A program made the position numbers and the translations under genes. From assembly GCA_958510825.1 (NCBI GenBank), contig OY294048.1:11859589-11923588 (forward strand): a DNA stretch of 64,000 nt, given 5' to 3'. Source of the stretch: Brachypterus glaber. Its lineage: Eukaryota; Arthropoda; Insecta; Coleoptera; Kateretidae. Below are positions 1 through 11,494 of this stretch, piece by piece (position 1 is the stretch's first letter; each line of letters starts with the position of its first letter). The notes under the pieces were generated by a model. The model saw nothing but the letters and a program-made list of their open reading frames with translations. It had not been told where the DNA came from and did not search any database.

Positions 1-90
1 TGTACTTTATTTAACCTAGGGTCCCTGAATTTCGATTTGACGTTTTTTGTAAACATCAAATCTAAATTCAGGGACTCTAATTTTACCTAC

Positions 91-334
91 AGAATTTTCA
101 CCGCATTTAGTCCCATCGGCCACCGGATCCTCCTTCGATTGACATTCCGTAGGCGAGGTCTTACAAATTAGCATATCACAGAAGCTTTCCTTGTCTTGCA
201 TACAAAGGTCCATTGAATTGGGAAATGACATTTTGCACTGGGCGGCGGCGTCGTAAACAACTCCAGGCAAGAGGTCTTTATAGGGATATGTCGTAGACGT
301 AGGTTCATCATTTAAACAGTCTCCTAGGCCATTT
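91..334 (-). CDS. AdamTS: ADAMTS metalloprotease, disintegrin-like domain exon
   Basis: Most downstream exon of the ADAMTS gene in the window. It opens after a pyrimidine-rich acceptor (AG at 336-335); its first base completes the glutamate codon split with exon 8744-8598. It reads NGLGDCLNDEP, the usual start of the ADAMTS disintegrin-like domain, then YDAAAQCKMSFPNS and a cysteine series ending in DPVADGTKCGENS. Eight cysteines are present, as expected for this disulfide-bonded domain that helps present substrate to the protease. The donor is ambiguous: GTAGGT after base 91 or GTAAAA after base 87. I prefer 91, because the family normally continues CGxxKWC and the tryptophan would then begin the next exon. 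Later exons (first thrombospondin repeat, cysteine-rich region, spacer) lie beyond the left edge. Confidence 0.93.
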
Positions 335-878
335 CTAATTAGAATGAAAAGAAAACAAGCCGTGAAAATATGTAATGTTACTGATTCTATTACATACTAT
401 TCACAGTAAACGGTATATTGCATTTCCCAAATACTTGAAAAAACAAAAAAAAAATAAAAAAAAATCTTTTTTACATTTTTTTCAATTTTTTTTATTGTTT
501 TTGAAAAAAACCTTTTAACAATTTTTTTTAAACAAAAATGGTTCGTGTAAAGATGCAAGTTGCTTTCAAAACAACTTTACACTGCGATATGAAAATGGTT
601 TTTTCATGGAATTAAAATAATATTGAAATTAATTAACATAATTTAAATGTCTACTTGTTGATGGAATTGGAGGCACATCACTTCAGCCGATATTTCTTGA
701 AAATGTTGAAATTTTTGGATTTGGCACATGTCAAGATTGAAAGTAGATGATTTCAAAAATGTTCGAATTCCGTGCGGCTTTTTTATTTGTACAGATGGTG
801 TCTAAATTGCAAGTACTGTATTATATTTCGAGATTTTTTTTTATATAACGGAGAAGAGTAAATTAGTAGTGAAAAGTA

Positions 879-1781
879 GAGGAAATGCGCCTAATTTCGG
901 ATGGTTTCCAAATTTCGGATAGTAGTGTATTTAAGATACTGTCTGCAAAGGTAAACAGAAACCTACTTTTATGTGAAGCCAAAAGCCAAACTAAATCTGT
1001 CCTGTAATATGATAACGGTAGAGCTTCTCCCCTTTAAATGGCAGCACAAATCGTTTATATTGCAAATGGCAGTTTTGTGCTCAGTTGCATTATTATGCTT
1101 GTTTATTTTATAAATAATCGTTATAAAAGTTCGTGATTCTGTGTTGGGTAAGTTATGATGTTAGTTAAGTTGATCCACTATTCATAATTAAGCAATTTGA
1201 AAACGTAAACATTCTACAAATTTCTAATCTAAAAAGCTGAAAGTTGCCTAATTTCGGATAGACCATTTTTGTGCATTTGATTTACAATTTCGGATATCCG
1301 CAAGGTAATTATTATTCAGGATAACCAACCATTAATTATTATTTTTATAAGGATACAACAAACTAAGATAAACAATTTTGAAAAAACGAAAATTACCTAA
1401 GATACTAAGATATTCGAAATTGGGAATCTAAAATTATAGTTCCTATAGTATTTCGTAGAAAATCGCTTAATGATTAAATTACGTCTTAAATGTGAAGGAA
1501 TAACAAGAAACATAAGCAATGGGATCCAGATCCACTCTTGAAAAAATTTTTTCGGATATGTCCGAAATTAGGAGCCCTTTTTCAAATGCACAAAAATGCG
1601 CTGATTTTTTTTAACCGTGTTTTTTGGAAAAAATAAACTGTAATAAAATTGCTTTTATAATTAATCATGGTTCGCTATAATAAGTTGTATTTGGTTATAT
1701 AAAAAAAATATCAAAAAGTAATACCGAGTATTAAATATTGAATACATTGTAAATGGTATCCGAAATTAGGCGACTTTCCTC
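879..1781. mobile_element. TA-flanked MITE (Tc1/mariner-like)
   Basis: Ends are 24-bp inverted repeats differing at two positions: GAGGAAATGCGCC then TAATTTCGGAT on the left, and the reverse complement on the right. The dinucleotide TA sits directly outside both ends, the usual target duplication of Tc1/mariner elements. Further copies of the subterminal word TTTCGGATA occur inside (around 911, 1252, 1290 and 1551). No transposase ORF is present, so it is non-autonomous. The superfamily rests only on the TA duplication. Confidence 0.65.
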
Positions 1782-1854
1782 TATCTATTCAAAATTTGTT
1801 GTATTAAAACAGTCGACTAATGTATAAAACACCTTTTATAGGTCCCAGAAAGAC

Positions 1855-1856
1855 TA

Positions 1857-1887
<31 letters not shown>

Positions 1888-1891
1888 ATAT
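1855..1891. repeat. (TAAA)n microsatellite
   Basis: About nine TAAA units. A similar tract with a similar leader (GGTCTCAGAG..ACTATAAA) sits at 3470-3520. Both could be 3-prime tails of old non-LTR retrotransposon copies, but no coding remnant is visible beside them. Confidence 0.8.
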
Positions 1892-2095
1892 TTCAAGAAC
1901 CCTTTGATATTTGAAACAAATTTTTTCTACTACTTAGAAAATCTATAGTATTGTAAAGTTGTTTTGCAAGCGACTTGCATCTTTACAAGAACTTTATGTT
2001 AATACAATAATTCTATGGGAGTTTTCGATGTTATTTAGGCGTATGCGGTCCGGTATTTTAAAAAACTCGTACAACCGGAAGTGGCCGTAGCATGA

Positions 2096-2437
2096 AATAG
2101 TTATTTATGGTACTAGTCGGTAAAGTAAGATATTGCCCATGAGAAAATTAACCTGCGAGGAGTCAGCCAAGCAGGTTAATTTTCGAGAGGGCAATATCGG
2201 TTTACCCATGAGTGCCATACAAGGTTTTATCCAATAAATAGGTTGGTAATTCATATTTTTATTAAAAATTTTAATGACATTTACAAGAAAATAATTTGAA
2301 AAGTGACAGTTAAGTGGGTAAAATAAATAATTATCCACTCAATAAAGTAAAAGCCACGCGGGGGTTATTATTGAGTTTATCTATTCAAAATAAAGCTGGT
2401 AAATGTCTTATTATCTGAATGTATTGGATAAATATTT
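2096..2437 (+). repeat. Dispersed 340-bp repeat, copy 1
   Basis: Begins TAGTTATTTATGGTACTAGT and ends near ATTGGATAAA. An internal stem-loop pairs GATATTGCCCATGAG with the later AGAGGGCAATATC. The same sequence recurs inverted at 6319-6658 and direct at 50519-50857, with a decayed fragment near 53099-53185. No ORF or clear TIR is seen; probably a non-autonomous element. Confidence 0.75.
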
Positions 2438-3634
2438 TCAGTCTATCGGTCATATTCAAAAACCCCCCCAAAGTGCAAAATATCAGATTTTTAAAATTAT
2501 TAGTTCTCCATAAACTTTTAATAGACCACTTCCGTGTCTAACCCTGTATATATTTTAAACGAAAACAAGATTGTGTGCCTAACTTTTTGGATAAAATAAG
2601 CCCCCTTCCACTTCATTTTAAAAAGTGAAAAAAAGTTAAAATTGACAATTTTATAGTTTTAAGTAGTAGTAGCAACTAGGCCCATAGTTTTAAGTAACGG
2701 TTGTTGTTTTTTCGAGTAAAATCTTTTTTGAAAATAAAATATTTTTTTTTTTTATTTTTATTTTCAAAGTTTTTCCCTTTACCGAAATAAAAAAGGGTTA
2801 TCCAAAAAACTTGATTTCTTGTTCTTGAACCTAGGCCTGCAGGGGAAAGGATTGTTTTAAAACAAAATTTTGTTGGCAGCAGAATTTATTGTTTATTTTA
2901 TAAATAATATCAATAATTCCATTAACTAACAAATTGATTACAATAAATTCAATGATTTTTATGGAAATAATTATCCTACACAAGGATTTGCAGCTGGTCT
3001 ACTTCAAAACAAAAGACTCATTCATCTGGCCCATTTCAAATTCATTAGCGAATGGAACTTAAGTAACGGTTGAATGAATCTTTTCTTTGGAAAAATATGC
3101 AAATATTGACTGCTCAGTAAATTTGCCATTCAAGATTTAAATGAAAACTATATTATTTAAATGACTTTTTAAGGGAATTAGATAAGTATCTTTTTATTTT
3201 TGGACTTGGCTTTAAATGTTATAAAATAAAATACTGCTCTGTACAGGGTTACTCAGAAATAGGGTCAATAGTTTTAAGGGGTTCTACATAGTTATCGTGT
3301 CCACAATAAAGGTGATACAAATTTATACCCAAGAATTGTTTGTCTAGGACAATTTTAAAATCTTTTGAAAATTCGAAACTACCGTATAATACTATTCTAG
3401 AGCAGGCGATGTGAATAGTATAATAACAGTGTAATTTGATGTAAACTACCTTCAAATAAGGTCTCAGAGCCACTATAAACCAATAAATAAAATAAAATAA
3501 ATAAATAAAATAAATAAAGAATACAAAAATCACTAACTACTTCCCTCGTCTACAAAAAGATTTCACGAGGTGGAAAATAAAGAAACGTGTAGGTTTTATA
3601 TTATTGGTATACTATAGTACCTACTAGGTATATA

Positions 3635-4208
3635 TAGGCTGTTCCAGAACTTGCGTACCGAAATTTGAGGGTATACTAAAAACCCTCTGGAAAATATGAA
3701 AAAAATGTCAAAAAAAATCCATCTTCGTTCAATTCAAAAATAAGAACGCTTTAAGTGGACCAATACTGTTGCTGATGTTAAATTACCTTTAAAAGTTGAA
3801 TTTGTAGCTATGGAAGCAAATTTAATTATTGTAGGTACATATTCTGTAGGTTGACATGGTGATTAATGTGACATAAATACTTATTAATGTCAAAAAACCA
3901 CCGCCGGATGGAGTGACCCTATAAAAATAGAATATTTGATAGCCTCTATCGGTTTTGTCAAAATATAATAACCTAAAAAGATTCTAAAGTTGAAAGTCTC
4001 AAACAATGCACGCGTCAACATTTAAAATGCAACCATAGTTACTAATAAGTAGGGAAAAACTAATTTGTAGGTAATTTAACATCACAACAGGATTAGTCAG
4101 ATTAAATAGCTTCCTTTTTAATTAGTATTGAAGATGGATTTTTTTTGAAATTTTTTTCATAATTTCCAGAGGGTTTTTAATATACCCTCTTTCTGGAACA
4201 GGCTGTAT
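3635..4208. mobile_element. Fold-back element
   Basis: Ends are inverted: TAGGCTGTTCCAGAA at the left and TTCTGGAACAGGCTGTA at the right. Inner arms also pair (CCCTCTGGAAAATATGAAAA and its complement near 4160-4185, and the stretch around 3710-3790 with 4075-4140). No coding capacity. The end GGCTGTTCCAGAAC also resembles the right end of the element at 59941-60675, so both may belong to one family. Confidence 0.65.
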
Positions 4209-4374
4209 TTAAAGAAAATTTCCGGAAAAATTGAACATTTAATACTTGCATATCAGCGCAAAACGTGCATATAAACTTGCATACACTGGATGGGAATATA
4301 CGATTACATCTGCACTACTAGTAGAGAGTAGATATACTTAAATCATCTTCAATGGGGAAATAGTATATTACATA

Positions 4375-5335
4375 ACTAGTGTGGAAAGTGACATATTTCA
4401 CGCGAGTGGGAAGTTTTACGAACGAGCCGCCAGGCGAGTGAGAAAACCCCACGAGTGTATGAAACACACTTTCCAACGAGTTGTGTACATTATTTTTCCT
4501 AAGATCCCGAAAAAATTTGAAGTTTCTTATTTTAAAATTTTCTATTTTTTTTTAATTTTTAAGAAAAGCAAATCACAAAATAATTATAAATAGCATACAA
4601 ATTTATATATGTAGGTATGTTAAACAGGAAATATGATTTTCATTTAGCTTTAATTTTCTTGGTTTATATTTAATACAATACATAGCTGTTTAATGGGTTG
4701 CCTATTCCTAAATAAATGCAAACTTGAGTTTGCTTATTAAATTAGATTTCTGTGGTTATGTAAAATTGTACTGTTTTAAATTTCATAAGAAAAATACTGT
4801 GTATTTTGATGTTTGTTATGTAATGTAAGGTAACTAAATAAGAAACTAAGTAATTTTTATAAGATCTACACTATCTAGACTAAACAGTAATGGTAAAAAT
4901 AGTAACGTTATAACTATAGTTTATATTTTTGACATGAAAAACAGAAATATTTGGATTAAAACACTTAAAAGATATAAAAGGCTGTGAAAGGTTGGAAAAT
5001 GGTTTATAAAACAAGGTGAATAAAATTAGTAGAATCTACGAGGTAAATATCTAAATAAAATTAGGCAAACCTCCATACATAAATATCACACGAGTGTGAT
5101 ATAAAAATATCAAATGAGTGCGATATGAGGCGTTTTCTAAAGAACAAAAGAGTGTGCTAAATGTCATTTTCATAGAGGATCGTAGGAAATAGTATATTTC
5201 TAACCTAATGAGAAAATTAAACATTTTCAACTCGAGTGATGCTATTTGGCCGAGGCGTGGCCACGCGTGGCCTAGGCCTAGCATCTCAAGAGTTGGAAAT
5301 GTCATTTTATTATGTGGTTAGAACAGAATTTTATT
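4375..5335 (+). repeat. Dispersed repeat of about 0.7-1 kb, copy 1
   Basis: Shares long stretches, in reverse orientation, with 24390-25065: the segment with TATGTTAAACAGGAAATATG, and the segment of short TATCACACGAGTGTGATATAAA palindromic units next to GAACAAAAGAGTGTG. The left edge (4378-4495) is a palindrome in which CGAGTG words pair with CACTCG. No coding region is recognised. Confidence 0.6.
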
Positions 5336-6318
5336 CACAAGCATAAATAAATAACACATTACCTCGAAAAATTAGCAATTTTAATCGATCTTCTACAAAA
5401 AACGTCACTATAAATGTCAACTAAAGAATAATTTAAATAAGTGGCTCGTTGTTATTGCCTATTATCAGTCTCGATATGAACCATACATACATAACATATA
5501 AATAAATATTATTTCTTATTGTTTTTGGTAGAAATAAACAAAAATGTTAGGTTATTTTATTTGCAAACTACAGCTGTTTACAGACAAGGCGATAGTTTCG
5601 CCACCTATGAGGTATATTTTCTAACCTTGGTTAAAAATGAAACGCTCTTTTAACTTTAAAAGAAGTAAACAAAAATTATAGATTTTGCCACTTTTTATAA
5701 TGCATATAAAGGACGTTTTTCTGTAGGCTTGTGAATAAAATATGTTTTATTTATTTTATTTTTATTTTTTTTTTACTTATACCTATGGACACTAAATTTG
5801 TAAACTCTAATTCAGTTTACTATTAGCTGTTGATCTAGTATCCTTACTCAGACCTTCCTGAAGATAAATCTTATCTACATCTGAATAGACAAAAATAATA
5901 TAATAATATCTATGTCTTTATAGACAAAAATATAATTTTGATACTTCTAAATCGAGAACGCTTTGAGGTAAAGACTTAAAGTTAAGAACACAGGCACCGT
6001 ATTCAAAGTTATGAGCTGGGATTTCGTTTGGTAAAAAAAAAGGGTTGGGGTAAATGTGGGGACAGCTGCCATTTAGCACCTGTCGACAGGTTAATTTTTT
6101 AACAGCTGATAATTTTACAAAGTGCTTACAACAGTTCATCTGGCTCTAGTTTCATGATATTTGATTTCAAATTCTCAAACAACTACGATTGAGTGAAATA
6201 TGTGTGATATAGACTTTTGTGGAATAAAGTAAGAACTGTACATAAGATTACTGAAAAACTAGGGCAAACCAATTTTTCGACAATTTGATTTAAAAATACG
6301 TTTTTTGAATCAATAAAG

Positions 6319-6658
6319 ATTTTTATCCAATACATACAGATAATAAGACAATTACCAGCTTTATTTTAAATAGATAAACTCAATAATAGCCCCCGCATGG
6401 CTTTTACTTTATTGAGTCGATAATTATTTATTTTACCCACTCAACTGTCACTTGTCAAATTATTTTCTTGTAAATGTCATTAAAATTTTTAATAAAAATA
6501 TTAATTCCTAAGCTATTTATTGGATAAAACCTTGTATGGCACTCATGGGTAAACCGATATTGCCCTCTCGAAAATTAACCTGCTTGGCCGACGCCTCGCA
6601 GGCTAATTTTCTCATGGGCAATATCTTACTTTATCCACTAGTACCATAAATAACTATT
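6319..6658 (-). repeat. Dispersed 340-bp repeat, copy 2 (inverted)
   Basis: Reverse-complement copy of the repeat at 2096-2437, including the internal stem-loop and both ends (ATCCAATACAT at the left, ACTAGTACCATAAATAACTA at the right). Confidence 0.75.
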
Positions 6659-6875
6659 AACCCTTTATATGATACTAATCAATATTTTAACCAAACCGAA
6701 AAAACGTTTATAAATATCAAACGGGCACGGGTCTAATATTAGACCAGATGAATATAAGTAGTTGTATTGTGCAGACGAACACCGGACTCTAAAATTACCG
6801 GCCGACCAGTGGCCTCAACAATTTTTAAATATTTACTATATTTTATATTTGAATTTCTTTCTTTCTATTTAAAGC

Positions 6876-7088
6876 GTACAGGGAAAAACTCCGGTAGTCC
6901 AAAAAACTGATTTTGAGTTAAATGCTTTTCAAATTTTTACAATGCATGGATGACTCTATCATAATATATTTATAATATAATAGGTATGTCCCACTGATTA
7001 CATTATTTATATTTTGTATTATTATTAGTTTTGTGATCGTTGTAACTAACTCTGTAATTGGGTGTATTTCTGTCGAGGTTTTTATACA

Positions 7089-7156
<68 letters not shown>

Positions 7157-7340
7157 ATTACAGGTGATTGCAACGAACGCGCGTTTGTTGGACTACCGGG
7201 GTTTTCCCAGGTACCGCGTATTTTACAGTGAATGACGGGATTTTGCACGAACGATGATACATACACTTCAATAACCACAGGATGGCATTATTAAAGCATT
7301 TTCGGAGCAAAAATGGACTACGGGGGATTTTTCCCTATAC
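6876..7340. mobile_element. Small TIR element containing a microsatellite
   Basis: Left end GTACAGGGAAAAACTCC then GGTAGTCCA. The right end is the near reverse complement, TGGACTACGGGGGATTT then TTCCCTATAC. A third copy of the motif (TGGACTACCGGGGTTTT) lies inside at 7188-7204. A TAAA microsatellite fills 7089-7155. No transposase; a non-autonomous element or a composite. Confidence 0.5.
7089..7155. repeat. (TAAA)n microsatellite
   Basis: About 16 uninterrupted TAAA units. The short open frame that crosses it on the minus strand is produced by the repeat and is not a gene. Confidence 0.9.
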
Positions 7341-7388
7341 CCTTCATTTGTATAAAAAATTGACATTTTTAAAATAAAATATACTAAA

Positions 7389-7551
7389 GTCTACGTCCCA
7401 TATTCAACTCGGTCTTTCGCGCTGTTGCCAAATTGTGCAGTTTAATATATCTTCTTTGGTTGTTTTGGTGTTTCAATCAAAAACCAAAGATATATTAAAT
7501 TGCACAATTTGGAAATAGCGCGAAAGACCGAGTAGAATTTAGGACGTAGAC
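7389..7551. repeat. Long near-perfect hairpin
   Basis: Two arms of about 72 bp (7389-7462 and 7480-7551) are reverse complements with only a few mismatches, separated by about 17 bp. Outer ends are GTCTACGTCC and GGACGTAGAC. It lies in an ADAMTS intron, so a transcript would carry a stable stem. Likely a small fold-back MITE; a hairpin-RNA source is possible. Confidence 0.75.
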
Positions 7552-8597
7552 GCTAATATAAAATATACCCATATTGAGCAACCACTTCACCTACCTACCT
7601 TTTAGCCGACCCTAAAGCTTCAGTAGCTCATCTAATAGTAAAATTCGTTATAGAAATAAATAGTAATTTATAGCTTCTTTGGGTAATTTTCAGTAGATTA
7701 GGCTTTCAATATTATTGTAGACTTACCGTTTTTCTTTCTGTGGGGGAAATGTTAAAAAAACAACACCAAAAAAATAAAAGAGAAGAAGAAGAAAGAAAAT
7801 AAAAAAACAAAATATAAAGTTTTATCCTTTTTACAAAAAAAATTGTACTTTTTATGCTAAAATACAGATGGTGAAATAGTCTACGAGCGAGATATGGAGC
7901 ACTCTAGATTTATGATTTCATAAAATTCTATGACACATAATCCCAAATTTTGTTTGTGTTAGAAATCAACGTCAAAATATTTTATAAGTTGCTACTAAAC
8001 TATAATATCTTTATCGGTATTATGTGATTACCTTTAGTATTTTGTGATAACAATGGTTTTACCATAGTTTGGTAACATTAAACGTATTTATAGTTGACAC
8101 AAGAAAATATAGTACTTAAAAATTCAAAATTAAGTCACCGGAATCATGGCTTACAGTTTTTAATGTGCCACATATGAAGAGTTAGAGACTTTGTGGGCTA
8201 GCCTATTTGTTATTTCTAAAATCATATACCAGGTATCTATAACTTACCTTAGAATAACCAAAGATGATGTTCTCATAAAAACACACACTAAAAATAAACG
8301 TTACTGTGAACGTATGTTTATAATGTCACTATTTACGCATGGCGCCATCTAGCAGCCACCGACTAACTCTCATTTAAAAATTAAAATTACGATCTAGAAG
8401 GCTTCCGATCTCGCTGATTTATACCAGCGCTTTTTAGTCAATACGTAACCAAATCGAACTACAAGTTACCAGTACTTGTTCTCTATGTTCATGACCTTAA
8501 TTAGTAAAAAACTAAGTAATCAAATAAATAATTTAAAAATGAAATGTTCCGACGAACCTGAAAATATAAAATATAGAAAAATAAGTAAATAACTTAC

Positions 8598-8744
8598 TCG
8601 AATAATGCAGTCATAAATCCTCTGCTACACGTGGACCATTTAGTTGTAAACAGATTGACGTATGGGGCCATAACAAAATAAGATTCGTCTTTATCTTGGG
8701 CTGCACAACTGGACTCGCCCTCTTTATCATGGGCACATCCCATG
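8598..8744 (-). CDS. AdamTS: ADAMTS metalloprotease, end of catalytic domain
   Basis: Exon starting after TTTCGTAG (AG at 8746-8745). Its first base completes the valine codon split after HEMGH in exon 19419-19270, which gives HEMGHVMGCAHD, an exact match to the reprolysin zinc site HExxHxxGxxHD. It goes on through EGESSCAAQDKDESYFVMAP, in which VMAP is the Met-turn that underlies the active site, then WSTCSRGFMTALFE, the conserved tail of the ADAMTS catalytic domain. The donor is a perfect GTAAGT. It ends in phase 2, and joining to exon 334-91 gives FENGLGDC. All catalytic residues are present, so the protease should be active. Confidence 0.96.
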
Positions 8745-8769
8745 CTACGAAACAGATAAGTTTTGTTAA

Positions 8770-9918
8770 GGGGTTGTTCTGATTTTTGATTTCAAAAAAT
8801 AGAATTATTTTTTTTTGCTTTTTTATACTTCTCAATATGTGTAGAATATGCTTCTAAAATATTTTGACGAAATTTGTCTTGTTTAAAAAGTTATACATAT
8901 ATACTTTAAAAAATAAAAATAAAAAAATAATATAATTATAAAATTTTAAGGGGTGATTCTACATCATAAAATATGACAAAAAGTTCCTATAAACATGTGT
9001 CTAAAAATACGTCGTCGCCCCTTTGAAAGTGGCTAAAAATTCTGTTTTTATTTAATAACTCAGGAACCCTTTGAGATACAGCATGTGCACTAATCTTAAT
9101 AAGGCCCATCTTCGCATGTTATTTTTATGTACTTATTTTAACCAGGGGCGTGCGAAACGGGGGACCTTATCAGTTTATTGCCCCAAACTTTTTTATGCGT
9201 ATCTTTTTTTGATTTTTTGTAAAAAATAAAGATTCCTTGAGTTAAAATACATAAAAAATTTCATGTAGTGTAATACTGTAGGAGCAACTGTTTTCAAAAA
9301 AAAATGCAATTAAGGGGAAGTTACATTCTGTGCCACCAAAAATGTTACTTTTTAAAAGGCTATTACTCCTTTAATATTAAATTTAGTTGTTTCGGTAAAG
9401 AATACTTTTTTGCTCAGTTTTTATTGTAGAATCGCCCTGCAAAAGTAAAATTTTATTGGTGCTTTTTTTGTATAATTTAAAATATAAAAAAACTTTAAAC
9501 GCTTTTTTCACAAAATGCCATCTTTCAAAACGGTTCCAGCTATTAAAAAAAAAACTATTTAACATATTGACTTCACTAAAATACGCGTGGAATTGGTGTT
9601 TTTTGGAATTTTGACTTATGTCTACACTAGCTAAGTAAAGGACGTAATTTTTAACAAGACTGTTTTTGATTTTTGTGTTTCGGACCATTGGGGGCGGAGC
9701 TATCGCTGGAACCGTTTGCCATGTTATTTTTGAGGTGTCTAACTTCAGCGCGTGCTGCACATTTATTTATGCCTGCAAAAAAAAACAATTTTTTTTTTGT
9801 GAATTTTAAGAGTTGCCTAATACTTTGTAAAAAGTTTTGTACATAAAAATAATACAGGTCGCCTGCAAAAAATATCCAAAAATCGTCAATTTTTTGCCTT
9901 AAAAATCAGAACAACCCT
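8770..9918. mobile_element. TTAA-flanked TIR element (piggyBac-like, non-autonomous)
   Basis: The tetranucleotide TTAA at 8766-8769 and 9919-9922 borders 18-bp inverted repeats: RGGGTTGTTCTGATTTTT at 8770-8787 and its complement at 9901-9918. A TTAA target duplication with G-rich ends is the pattern of piggyBac-type elements. The interior shares long blocks with 59240-59650 and 60300-60530 (for example TTCAAAACGGTTCCAGC, ACTAAAATACGCGTGGA and GGCTATTACTCCTTTAATAT), so it is part of a wider family. A 125-codon minus-strand frame inside matches no transposase I know. Confidence 0.5.
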
Positions 9919-11494
9919 TTAATGGTCCAGGAGGTTTAGACTTTACATGGAAAACCTTTGAGGTAAAAAGATTTTATTCGCAACTGTATATGTAATACAT
10001 ACATTACATGTATTAATAAAGTTTGGGAAGTACGTTATTTCTTGTCCCACTGTTTTCCAAGCCTGTACCTGACCTGGAATGAAAAATAGAGACCAGTAAA
10101 CTAATTATTACTGGTCTGCAATTTAAATCATTAATTTCCGCTAGATGGCGCCACCGATTAAAATATCATTATTAGTGCTTAAAGCAAGATGGCTAAACTG
10201 CTGTTGTCATGATAAACACGAATATAATCTAATACGTTTGGTTTAAAAAGCTTAAATGTACAGTTTTAGTCAAAGTTTGTTTACTTTTGAGAGTGAAAAG
10301 GATAATAAATGTTATAAACGGTGCCGTTGTTTATTTGGGTTACGCGTATGTGGAACTTCAGTTTTATATGATATGTGCTTTTCTTGTGAAATGCAGGAAA
10401 AAATATTTGGGGTAAATATGAAAAGAACTGAAAAACTATTATATTATTATTTTCTTCATTTGAATTCAAACATCTAGGTTTCAAAAAAATTAGTACTTTA
10501 TTTATAAATAAAAACAGTTGCGAATAAAATAGTATACAGGTCTCCCGGAAAAGGGTACTTTTCCGAGTCGACCTGTAATCTACTAACGTAACGGTACGGA
10601 GCGCCGACCATGCAGGTAAATGCGACGGGCACGATTTTTTCGCGCTTTTTAAACAATATACGCGTTTAAGCGTATTAACCGTATTTTTTAAACGCATATA
10701 TCAGAAAAGTGCCTTGTCTTTTATTGAACGCACCAAATTTGCCATATTAAATCCCCTCCATTACAGCGTAATCACAAAAAACTAAGCGTCAGGGCAGAAA
10801 GTAGTGCAATTTTTAGGCTTATTTGTTAACAGGTGTGGTGACCTTTCTTAAGGTTTTTTTGTAAAAGGTAAGTTACTAATTATGCATTACTGGTGCTATT
10901 TATTATGTGTATAGTGTTTTATATCAGTTTTACTACTTTTTTAGCTAGTTTAACAAACTTTTAACCTAAAAATCTAGAATTATATTGGGTCGCGAAATAC
11001 GTTCATCATTTTTTTTCTTGTCCAAAATTCCGTCCCCCTAGTCGGAAATACTCAAATAAACAAGCATTCAAATTTTGAATTAAATACGGACAAAAAAAAT
11101 ACATTTTGATTCCAATTTCTGTATATAGTGTCATATATATGTGGTAGTCACGAAAACGAAATTATGACCCCTAAATATAAAATTATTTTTTTTATTAAAT
11201 ATTACTTTTTATCCATAATATTAGGAATATATCGCTGGAATGTTTGAAATTTTGTTTATAAAAAAAACTCTATATTTTAAAATATATAACACTTATTTTA
11301 TATTATTGGTAATATGTAATATCTGTAGAGTTTCTTAATCTTAGATTTATTTATTTTTTATTCAATTTTATATTTTTAACCCAAAAATGTTTATATTTAT
11401 TTGGTCGGCATTACATTGACCGTTGTATACCAAAATTTTAATTCCGACCAACCGTATCAAAACAGTCAAAAATACAGACATTGAAACCATTTAA

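Larger units (their letters stand above)
548..1988. repeat. Outer inverted repeat pair enclosing a MITE
   Basis: Arms at 548-581 and 1955-1988 are reverse complements over about 34 bp with few mismatches (GTAAAGATGCAAGT...ACAACTTTAC). Each arm is itself a partial palindrome, because GTAAAG and CTTTAC bracket it. The TA-flanked MITE at 879-1781 lies inside, so this looks like a larger fold-back that took a second insertion. Confidence 0.6.
335..8597 (-). other. ADAMTS intron, about 8.3 kb, repeat-rich
   Basis: Intron between the catalytic-end exon and the disintegrin exon. It holds a nested inverted-repeat element and TA-flanked MITE (548-1988), a fold-back (3635-4208), one copy of a dispersed roughly 1-kb repeat (4375-5335), two inverted copies of a 340-bp repeat (2096-2437, 6319-6658), a TIR element with a TAAA microsatellite (6876-7340) and a long hairpin (7389-7551). 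At 5340-6300 and 7560-8590 I see only AT-rich sequence without a recognisable gene. Confidence 0.85.

Noticed and set aside
5918..6139. 73-codon minus-strand frame with a faint LINE C-terminus look (FKSLPQSV)
   Set aside because: Too short and without neighbouring reverse-transcriptase motifs.
7003..7278. 91-codon minus-strand frame with a long Ile/Tyr/Leu/Phe repeat
   Set aside because: Produced by the TAAA microsatellite; no protein features.
9383..9760. 125-codon minus-strand frame
   Set aside because: Lies inside the TTAA-flanked repeat; the related block at 59240-59670 does not keep it open and no domain is recognisable.
8340..10155. GGCGCCATCTAGC at 8341 and its complement near 10140 as possible element ends
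   Set aside because: Only about 12-15 bp match, a common word in insect repeats, and the pair would enclose an ADAMTS exon.
10281..10697. 138-codon minus-strand frame and overlapping plus-strand frame
   Set aside because: Composition typical of AT-rich noncoding sequence, no motif, contains an inverted repeat (10536-10575).
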